A DNA stretch of 10,728 nucleotides from Nitrososphaerales archaeon TH703 (GTDB lineage: Archaea > Thermoproteota > Nitrososphaeria > Nitrososphaerales > Nitrososphaeraceae): assembly GCA_014523525.1 (NCBI GenBank), contig JAATVL010000210.1, forward strand, positions 1-10,728, read 5' to 3'. Shown in pieces: positions 5,851-10,352 of the stretch. The notes beneath the pieces are model-generated. The model searched no databases. It was not told where the DNA came from and saw only the letters and a program-made list of their open reading frames with translations. The translations under genes were made by a program, and so were the position numbers. Every line of letters begins with the position of its first letter. The stretch's first letter is position 1.

Positions 5851-7618
5851 TTCTGCCGGATTTATCATCAACTATTCCTTTATAATAATCACCTTTACGG
5901 TGTTTTACTATTCGTTTTGCGTCAGCAGGCCCCTGACCTCCTGAGTTTAGCCATGACAACATTGATGACCAGTTCCATTGTTCGAAAGCATCTTGTTCTA
6001 TTTCTATAGCCTTTTGTTTAATTCCTTTATGGCGGATTTTGTTGCCTAGTTCGTAGTCTTTAACGCCGTGAATTACTAGTCTTTTTGATTGTTTATCTAT
6101 TTTTAACTTTCCGGGCACCGGCTCGGCAATATCTGAAGCAAGCGCTCTGTACCCTTCCAAATTGACAAGTAAGCTATCAGTGTCGCATAAATAAACATTC
6201 TCTCTTTTACTCTTTTGCATTAGGGAGTAGAGGAGCATTCTACCGTTAGCTGTAATTGCCCCGGCAATCGCCAAAAATGTATGCCGCGCATAGCCTTCCT
6301 TCCATTCTTTGTAAATGATATTATCCCATAAAATGTATTGACCGCTGATTTTTCTGGCAACGTCGTAAAACGGTATTCTGCCTAAGTCATTATCAGGATA
6401 ATCTATTAGTTTTCTACGCTTGTAATTTGCTTGAGCCATCTTACCGTATAGAGAATTACCGAATAGTTTGCAAATATAGCTATATGTTTTATTGCCTAAT
6501 ATCTGATATTCATGGCGCTTATATAAAAAGAATTTAGCATAATCGGAAAAAATTTTTCCTTTATAGTAAACACAGAGCCTGGTAACTTTTATAATGTGAG
6601 AATGTAAAAGCGCATACATAAACTCTGAATGCTGCAGGACAGTCTTAAATTTACCCAAAGGAAAACATAAACGATTATTTATCATCAGAGGGTAACAATT
6701 CTCGTCTGTATCTATTTCGCACTCAGCAATCAAATAATATTTACTCAAATAACTTAATGGTATGGCTATATCATCGTCTTCGATATAGCTTTTTAATTTA
6801 TTAGGTAGATAACTATCATACATAATGCTGGGGTACATAGAATTAATATCTAAAAGATAAAAATCTTCGCCTGTCTTTTTTCCTAAAAAGAATACTTCAG
6901 AGCGCCCACCGTGATAGCCGTCTTTTTCAAGCTGCACCGCTGGAATAAAATGGTGAGGGTGAATATCCTCGTGATAAAATTTATGTAGAAAAGTGTGAAG
7001 CGCTTGAGAAGCAATTGTCAATTTAAATCCGCCTAGTTTATGTTCATAAATAAGTTGAATATAACCTATCAAAAACTTCTCAAGTATCTCGCAATCTCTT
7101 ATACAATATTCAATAAGTTTTTCATCGCTATCATTCTCGAAGTCTGCTTTTAATTTAGGCAAATTAAGGTCTTTTCCAAGCTGTTCCACACTAATAACGC
7201 CTAAATTTGCAGTATCAACTATTTTAATCTTATTTTTACCTCTCTTAAGCGACCAAATGAATATCCTCTGATTAATAATAGGCGCTGAAGATAAGAAACC
7301 AAAATGTCTGAATTGTCTAAACGCCAGAAGTAACCGCAGGTCAAATCCGATATTATGCCCAAATATGTATATCTCTTTGTGTTTTTTACACAGATTTTCA
7401 ATTGTAATATAGAAATCATCAATATATTTGATAGTGTAAATCTTTTTAGAAGTAACCTGCGCATGGTTATCAAACTCCAAAAATATCATGCAGCCCATTT
7501 TGAAAGTGAAGTTCATTGTGTCGTTATCCGGGTAAGAAATAATCGCTTCTGTATCTAAAATCAAAATTGATTTAGGTAATTTTATTATTTTAGGTCTCTT
7601 TAGCGGCGGATTATCCAT
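5828..7618 (-). CDS. Family B DNA polymerase, protein-primed type
   Basis: 596 residues, close to phi29 polymerase (575), which copies linear DNA starting from a protein primer. Visible motifs: Exo I D22-T-E24; Exo II N89-I-G-F-D93; Exo III Y171-x3-D175; linker Y235-H-G-G; motif A D257-I-N-S-M-Y-P-S-I; motif B K384-L-F-G-N-S-L-Y391-G; motif C C-D479-T-D481; KxY K520-D-Y522. All catalytic acids of both active sites are present, so proofreading and synthesis should be intact. The A-to-B distance (127 residues) is near the 134 of phi29, leaving room for the TPR1 insertion that contacts the terminal protein. B-to-C is about 20 residues longer than in phi29, suggesting an enlarged TPR2 region (strand displacement). 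Start ATG 7618, 3 bp after the upstream stop. It is the last gene of the leftward array and overlaps the convergent gene by 23 bp. Confidence 0.96.
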   Translation of the reverse strand: MDNPPLKRPKIIKLPKSILILDTEAIISYPDNDTMNFTFKMGCMIFLEFDNHAQVTSKKIYTIKYIDDFYITIENLCKKHKEIYIFGHNIGFDLRLLLAFRQFRHFGFLSSAPIINQRIFIWSLKRGKNKIKIVDTANLGVISVEQLGKDLNLPKLKADFENDSDEKLIEYCIRDCEILEKFLIGYIQLIYEHKLGGFKLTIASQALHTFLHKFYHEDIHPHHFIPAVQLEKDGYHGGRSEVFFLGKKTGEDFYLLDINSMYPSIMYDSYLPNKLKSYIEDDDIAIPLSYLSKYYLIAECEIDTDENCYPLMINNRLCFPLGKFKTVLQHSEFMYALLHSHIIKVTRLCVYYKGKIFSDYAKFFLYKRHEYQILGNKTYSYICKLFGNSLYGKMAQANYKRRKLIDYPDNDLGRIPFYDVARKISGQYILWDNIIYKEWKEGYARHTFLAIAGAITANGRMLLYSLMQKSKRENVYLCDTDSLLVNLEGYRALASDIAEPVPGKLKIDKQSKRLVIHGVKDYELGNKIRHKGIKQKAIEIEQDAFEQWNWSSMLSWLNSGGQGPADAKRIVKHRKGDYYKGIVDDKSGRITPYSLD

Positions 7619-7621
7619 TGG

Positions 7622-7915
7622 TTATCCTCGATAGCCAGCGAGTATTTTTACACTGTTTCTAATTGGGGTAATGTCACTATTACCTAAAATTGTATCGCGC
7701 GCTTCTTCGAATAATGTTTGTTTTAATTCTGCATATGTACCCAGACTTTTCATGTTTTCTACGTATATTTGCCGTTCTACTCTCCTGCCTGTTCCTGGGT
7801 CAATTACTCTTATTGAAATTCGAAAAGAATAAAGACCGGGATCAACCCGGTCAGAAAATTTTAGATATTCGTCAAAAACTTCTTCGCTGTTCTCAAGGAG
7901 ACCAAAGTCTATCAC
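7622..7915 (-). CDS. 97-residue protein upstream of polymerase (GTG start)
   Basis: An acidic N-terminus (G-L-L-E-N-S-E-E-V-F-D-E-Y), a beta-rich middle (S-F-R-I-S-I-R-V-I-D-P-G-T-G-R-R-V-E-R) and a C-terminal helix. The start is GTG at 7915, overlapping the upstream stop in GTGA, so it is translationally coupled; it ends 3 bp before the polymerase start. Genes next to protein-primed polymerases often encode the terminal protein, and this one contains Ser, Thr and Tyr residues that could carry the priming hydroxyl. At 97 residues it is much smaller than the known examples (phi29: 266), so I only list it as a candidate. A terminator-like hairpin lies within its coding sequence (7834-7852). Confidence 0.85.
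   Translation of the reverse strand: MIDFGLLENSEEVFDEYLKFSDRVDPGLYSFRISIRVIDPGTGRRVERQIYVENMKSLGTYAELKQTLFEEARDTILGNSDITPIRNSVKILAGYRG
7834..7852 (-). repeat. Intragenic terminator-like hairpin
   Basis: GACCGGG (7834-7840) and CCCGGTC (7846-7852) pair perfectly around a 5-nt loop. Read leftward, the hairpin is followed by TTTATTCTTTT. This is the shape of an intrinsic terminator, yet it lies inside the 97-residue gene just upstream of the polymerase gene. It may reduce transcription into the polymerase, or be a coincidence of the D-R-V-D-P-G codons. Confidence 0.4.
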
Positions 7916-8187
7916 GTTACAATCTCTTCTTTTGGATTATTTATTTCTTGTGCCATCAGGCTAAGTAATGTATTAGAATTACCCATCGCATCCCCAATTA
8001 ATTCAATTGCATCAAGCACGTACTGAGTGTGGTGATTAATTTTATTAAACGATTTTAATTCGTAATCACGGCGGTCATTGTAACTAATTGTTACGTTATA
8101 TAAATGATTTAATACCGCCTCAATCGCTTTTTCAGCACGCTGTAGTTCACGTAAATTACGTTGCATCTGATTGCGAAAGCGTGGCAT
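7912..8187 (-). CDS. 91-residue helical protein with optimal ribosome binding site
   Basis: A mostly helical protein: basic N-terminus (M-P-R-F-R-N-Q-M-Q-R-N-L-R), amphipathic helices with an N-H-L-Y-N segment, and a helical C-terminus. It has no membrane segment and no known motif. Start ATG at 8187 is set by a perfect AAGGAGGT (8193-8200) with a 5-nt gap, lying inside the preceding gene, whose last 32 bp it overlaps. Its stop overlaps the next start. Such a strong site suggests the protein is needed in quantity, for example as a DNA-binding replication accessory; its basic, Arg-rich start would fit. Function unrecognised. Confidence 0.85.
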   Translation of the reverse strand: MPRFRNQMQRNLRELQRAEKAIEAVLNHLYNVTISYNDRRDYELKSFNKINHHTQYVLDAIELIGDAMGNSNTLLSLMAQEINNPKEEIVT

Positions 8188-8365
8188 CTTTTACCTCCTT
8201 AATCTTGTCATACAAATTAATTTTAATAACACCAGTAAGGCGCTCAGCAGTTAATGTATAACCAAGGAATTGTTTAGAATATGTGTCATCAATGTACTCA
8301 TTAAAAATCAGTAATGCCATCTTAATGAAAATTACAGTCTGTTCGATCTCTTTATCAGTCATCAT
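8156..8365 (-). CDS. 69-residue hypothetical protein
   Basis: Starts M-M-T-D-K-E-I-E-Q with two adjacent ATG codons (8365 and 8362). The GAGGG box upstream, 8 nt away, favours the first. An N-terminal amphipathic helix with a moderately hydrophobic patch (I-F-I-K-M-A-L-L-I-F), a Tyr-rich middle and a Lys-rich C-terminus can be seen; the patch looks too short and charged for a membrane span. The upstream stop codon abuts its ATG, and the following gene begins inside its last 32 bp. No family recognised. Position suggests a replication or early-gene accessory. Confidence 0.8.
   Translation of the reverse strand: MMTDKEIEQTVIFIKMALLIFNEYIDDTYSKQFLGYTLTAERLTGVIKINLYDKIKEVKDATLSQSDAT
8193..8200 (-). 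promoter_or_regulatory. Perfect ribosome binding site AAGGAGGT
   Basis: An exact complement of the bacterial 16S rRNA 3' end, 5 nt before the ATG at 8187 and inside the coding sequence of the preceding gene. It fixes that start and is one of the better signs of bacterial-type translation in the window. Confidence 0.8.
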
Positions 8366-8578
8366 TTATTTATCCCTCTCTTCATCCTGTGCGATTTGTT
8401 TGAGTCGATTAAGGTGATGAACGGCTGGCGTGAAATCAATACGTATCATATCGCCTACCCAATAAATTGTAACTTTGCCGTCCATGCAAAATTGAATAGT
8501 TTTGCCAATACATTTACCCCGATTAAGGTATTTACCTATTAAGTCAAATAAAAGATCTAAGACTTCAAACGTTAACAT
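8366..8578 (-). CDS. 70-residue hypothetical protein, start set by GGAGG
   Basis: The frame stays open upstream to 8632, but the extra codons run through an inverted repeat (8601-8636) and lack a ribosome binding site. ATG 8578 has GGAGG (8584-8588) 5 nt before it and is the better start. The protein opens M-L-T-F-E-V-L-D-L-L-F-D-L-I-G, then shows strands I-Q-F-C-M-D-G-K-V-T-I-Y-W and M-I-R-I-D-F, a helix and an acidic/basic tail (D-E-E-R-D-K). A small alpha/beta fold is likely. No family is recognised. Its stop abuts the next start (TAA-ATG), so the pair is coupled. Confidence 0.8.
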   Translation of the reverse strand: MLTFEVLDLLFDLIGKYLNRGKCIGKTIQFCMDGKVTIYWVGDMIRIDFTPAVHHLNRLKQIAQDEERDK

Positions 8579-8600
8579 TGTATCCTCCATTATGTATATA

Positions 8601-8636
8601 CTTAATGCCGAACGACCCGCTGTGCCCGGCATTAAG
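8601..8636. repeat. Perfect 10-bp inverted repeat in leader of 70-residue gene
   Basis: CTTAATGCCG (8601-8610) and CGGCATTAAG (8627-8636) are exact inverses separated by 16 bp. They fill the only sizeable gap (69 bp) inside the second leftward operon. There is no T-tract on either side, so a standard terminator is unlikely. TATATA lies between the repeat and the GGAGG box of the next gene. It may be an operator over an internal promoter, an mRNA processing or stability hairpin, or a translational control element. Confidence 0.6.
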
Positions 8637-8647
8637 TTTCGACTAGT

Positions 8648-8905
8648 TTAATCTAAGCGAGTGATGTTCCAAAAGTCTCCAATCATTATAGCGGCGTTAA
8701 TTAGTTTTTTCTCATTCTCTAGGTTAGATACAAGTTTTGGATGCTGTATAATAACCTCGAATTGGCCGCCAGTTAAGACATAAGAACCGTGCAGCCTGGC
8801 AAACTTGCCGTGAACTGTAGGTATGAATTCGAGGTTAAGTACGCGAATGTTTCGGCCTAGTAGTAGGTCAACTGATTGTAAGCGAGTGATGTGCTTTTTT
8901 CTCAT
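8648..8905 (-). CDS. 85-residue OB-fold-like protein
   Basis: A strand-rich small protein after a basic start (M-R-K-K-H). The block I-R-V-L-N-L-E-F-I-P-T-V-H-G-K-F-A-R (residues 20-37), then Y-V-L-T-G-G-Q-F-E-V and H-P-K-L-V-S-N-L, lines up without gaps with residues 42-85 of the protein encoded just upstream, matching in hydrophobic pattern rather than identity. Pairs of short OB-fold-like single-strand-binding proteins of this look occur in phages, so a role in handling displaced single strands during protein-primed replication is plausible. The start ATG overlaps the upstream stop (ATGA, 8902-8905), so the two are made together. OB fold is inferred, not proven. Confidence 0.8.
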   Translation of the reverse strand: MRKKHITRLQSVDLLLGRNIRVLNLEFIPTVHGKFARLHGSYVLTGGQFEVIIQHPKLVSNLENEKKLINAAIMIGDFWNITRLD

Positions 8906-9237
8906 ATGGCTTCGGCCAGTTCTATTAGGTATGATTTACCACGATTGCGAATTACAATGCGCATACCTTCAACCTCGTCTACGCCGTCAATTTGAGAGAG
9001 AAGCGCCACTGAACTACCGGTTACGATAATATTTCTTTCGAGCGTTTCATCATAACAACGGATATAAAATGTTTGACCGAAACTACTTTCAACCATTTTG
9101 ATACTGTGAAGTAACAAAACATGATCGACAACTTCGGCTGTTTTCTTAAATTCAGGAAATGGATTTGTCATTTTAGATACCACCTTTTCAAATTGTTCTA
9201 GGCGAGGCTCGTCATCTGTATTGTGTCTTTTTGCCAT
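8902..9237 (-). CDS. 111-residue putative ssDNA-binding (OB-fold-like) protein
   Basis: Residues 1-38 are charged and helical. Residues 40-108 are strand-rich: H-S-I-K-M-V-E-S-S-F-G-Q-T-F-Y-I-R (44-60), a loop, I-I-V-T-G-S-S-V-A-L-L-S-Q-I (70-83), then M-R-I-V-I-R-N-R-G-K-S-Y-L-I (92-105). The pattern 'SxFG...hhh...GSxxLxxQ...hxIxxRGxxYxh' resembles small phage OB-fold proteins that bind single-stranded DNA, as I remember them. Protein-primed polymerases with strand displacement work with an abundant SSB (phi29 p5), so the context fits. Start ATG 9237 is preceded by AGG only and follows the upstream stop by 4 bp. Confidence 0.82.
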   Translation of the reverse strand: MAKRHNTDDEPRLEQFEKVVSKMTNPFPEFKKTAEVVDHVLLLHSIKMVESSFGQTFYIRCYDETLERNIIVTGSSVALLSQIDGVDEVEGMRIVIRNRGKSYLIELAEAI

Positions 9238-9241
9238 TAGA

Positions 9242-9466
9242 TTAACCTATTGTTTCGTCATCAACGTCTTCTAGTGTTTCACTTAACTCGTCTAACTTTG
9301 CGTCAACGTCGGCGTCAATTCCTAGTTTTTCAACTAAATTTGCAGCCGTCATTGTGTTATCGGCTGGCATATCAATAATGTAGGATGCAACGGCGTTAAC
9401 AAGTAAATCATATTCATCGCCTGTAAGAGCTAATTTTACGGTTATTTTTTGTGGATATTCTGACAT
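9242..9466 (-). CDS. 74-residue acidic protein, first gene after terminator
   Basis: N-terminal strand I-T-V-K-L-A-L, helix G-D-E-Y-D-L-L-V-N-A-V-A-S-Y-I, and a very acidic C-terminal half (residues 50-74, rich in Asp and Glu). No family is recognised. Strong acidity in a small early phage protein sometimes indicates DNA mimicry or binding to a host protein, but that is a guess. Start ATG 9466 has AGGAG (9476-9480) 9 nt upstream, which in turn lies directly downstream of the terminator-like hairpin at 9496-9516. Expression of this and the seven following genes therefore depends on read-through or on a promoter overlapping that hairpin. Confidence 0.82.
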   Translation of the reverse strand: MSEYPQKITVKLALTGDEYDLLVNAVASYIIDMPADNTMTAANLVEKLGIDADVDAKLDELSETLEDVDDETIG

Positions 9467-9480
9467 TTTAGTATTCTCCT

Positions 9481-9516
9481 ATATAAAAGCAAAATCCCCA
9501 ACTAGTTAGGTTGGGG
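9481..9516 (-). terminator. Intrinsic terminator or attenuator between regulator genes and replication operon
   Basis: CCCCAAC (9496-9502) and GTTGGGG (9510-9516) form a perfect 7-bp stem with a 7-nt loop. Reading leftward it is followed by ATTTTGCTTTTATAT, a U-rich tract typical of bacterial rho-independent termination. It lies 17 bp after the stop of the 155-residue gene and its tract ends 14 bp before the ATG at 9466. There is no T-tract in the rightward direction. Confidence 0.8.
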
Positions 9517-9533
9517 AATGGGGGCGGTTGTTG

Positions 9534-10001
9534 TCAGAATTTGACAACTTGGTCGTTAGGTTTAGCGATTTCTGCAAGTTCACGCTGAGCAGGTGTGCTC
9601 ACGAACATCGTTGGGATCTGCGAGGGAAGAAGCGCCATGTTCGCATCGTAGTAGAGGCCCATGAGCCGCGCCCCCCCTTTTTTACTGCGACAGGCCCGCT
9701 CAATCATGCGGTAAAAAATATCGGCTGGATTGTCCATACTCTTCCAGCCCGCGCCGTTTGTGTTGAGAAGCACCTGCACAGTCTCTTTGCCGTGCTTTAT
9801 GATGCAGGCTTCTATTTCGGCGCTTACTCTGATGGAAAAGACTTTGAAGGTGTCTCGTCTGGGTTTAGTCGATTTACCGCTTCCTGCCTGTTGTTCAGGA
9901 GTAGCGGTCTCATTGACGGGGACATTTGATACAGTCTTCGCCGGGCGTCCACGTCGGCGCTTCTCAGTGTCAAGTACTTCACTAATTGATTTTCCAGCCA
10001 T
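9534..10001 (-). CDS. Putative DNA-binding regulator (AT-hook plus ribbon-helix-helix-like)
   Basis: 155 residues from the ATG at 10001, chosen because AAGGAG (10010-10015) lies 8 nt upstream; a GTG at 10010 would add three residues but overlaps that site. K-R-R-R-G-R-P-A-K-T (residues 14-23) is an AT-hook-like minor-groove motif. Residues 24-50 are low complexity. F-K-V-F-S-I-R-V-S-A-E-I-E-A-C (52-66), followed by H-G-K-E-T-V-Q-V-L-L, has the strand-then-two-helices look of ribbon-helix-helix repressors, though no full match is claimed. The C-terminal part (85-155) is not recognised. Likely a transcription regulator or DNA-organising protein. It stands directly before the terminator and is richer in G+C than the downstream operon. 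A run of A6G7 (minus strand, 9683-9671) lies in its coding sequence. Confidence 0.85.
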   Translation of the reverse strand: MAGKSISEVLDTEKRRRGRPAKTVSNVPVNETATPEQQAGSGKSTKPRRDTFKVFSIRVSAEIEACIIKHGKETVQVLLNTNGAGWKSMDNPADIFYRMIERACRSKKGGARLMGLYYDANMALLPSQIPTMFVSTPAQRELAEIAKPNDQVVKF

Positions 10002-10195
10002 GTTTGACACTCCTTGTCAGTGATTAGGTGACGGATAAAGCCATCAAGTTCTGGAAATGTTCCTGCGCGGTCGCGTTGAACGGTAAGGTTTGATAGGCAT
10101 GTACCTATTAGGCATATATCGTTCGTAGCGATCGCCAGGACTAGAACAGATAACGTTTGAAGTGCTTTTAGCATGTGAGTGAAGAGCGGTGACAT
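9824..10195 (-). CDS. Tentative 123-residue overlapping frame
   Basis: An open frame from ATG 10195, with AAGG (10204-10207) 8 nt upstream, beginning 4 bp after the zinc-ribbon stop, and ending 178 bp inside the next gene in another frame. It fills a 200-bp space that otherwise has no gene. The N-terminus (L-K-A-L-Q-T-L-S-V-L-V-L-A-I-A, about residues 8-22) is hydrophobic and might be a signal or anchor; the middle (R-D-R-A-G-T-F-P-E-L-D-G-F-I) looks protein-like; the tail within the overlap does not. The long overlap may be genuine, or the real gene may be truncated by a sequence error near 10000, or the space may be untranslated. No family recognised. Confidence 0.4.
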   Translation of the reverse strand: MSPLFTHMLKALQTLSVLVLAIATNDICLIGTCLSNLTVQRDRAGTFPELDGFIRHLITDKECQTWLENQLVKYLTLRSADVDARRRLYQMSPSMRPLLLNNRQEAVNRLNPDETPSKSFPSE

Positions 10196-10199
10196 TGGG

Positions 10200-10352
10200 T
10201 TAGCCTTGCGGTTCTGGATAGTCAATCTCATCGATCATAATGAGATTGCCATCGTTATCCCGAAAAGGAAACGGGTCGCAGGCGGGGCATGTACCATATG
10301 CATCCTCATTAGGGTCATATACGAGGCCACAATACGGGCATTCGATTAACAT
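10200..10352 (-). CDS. 50-residue zinc-ribbon microprotein
   Basis: A short gene running from ATG 10352 (M-L-I-E-C-P-Y-C-G-L-V-Y-D-P-N-E) to TAA 10200. Two CxxC knuckles, C5-P-Y-C8 and C22-P-A-C25, are spaced as in rubredoxin-like zinc ribbons and would bind one Zn(II) or Fe. The remainder is acidic (I-D-E-I-D-Y-P-E-P). A GGAG box (10363-10366) lies 10 nt upstream. It is the first gene of the leftward array, directly after the structured leader. Small zinc ribbons of this sort often act as transcription or replication accessory factors; an electron-transfer role is unlikely in this context. No specific family assigned. Confidence 0.8.
   Translation of the reverse strand: MLIECPYCGLVYDPNEDAYGTCPACDPFPFRDNDGNLIMIDEIDYPEPQG

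Noticed and set aside
5887..5905. Possible terminator CACC...GGTG plus TTTT after the rightward array
   Set aside because: The stem is only 4 bp and lies within the polymerase coding sequence, so the match is too weak.
9671..9683. Programmed -1 frameshift at A-AAA-AAG
   Set aside because: The heptamer is not in the required phase relative to the gene's codons (AAA AAA GGG), and the alternative frames end after about 24 and 30 codons.
9528..9929. Rightward 133-codon open frame, and another at 9730-10023
   Set aside because: Both are antisense to the AT-hook protein gene, which has a strong ribosome binding site and recognisable motifs. The rightward frames have neither.
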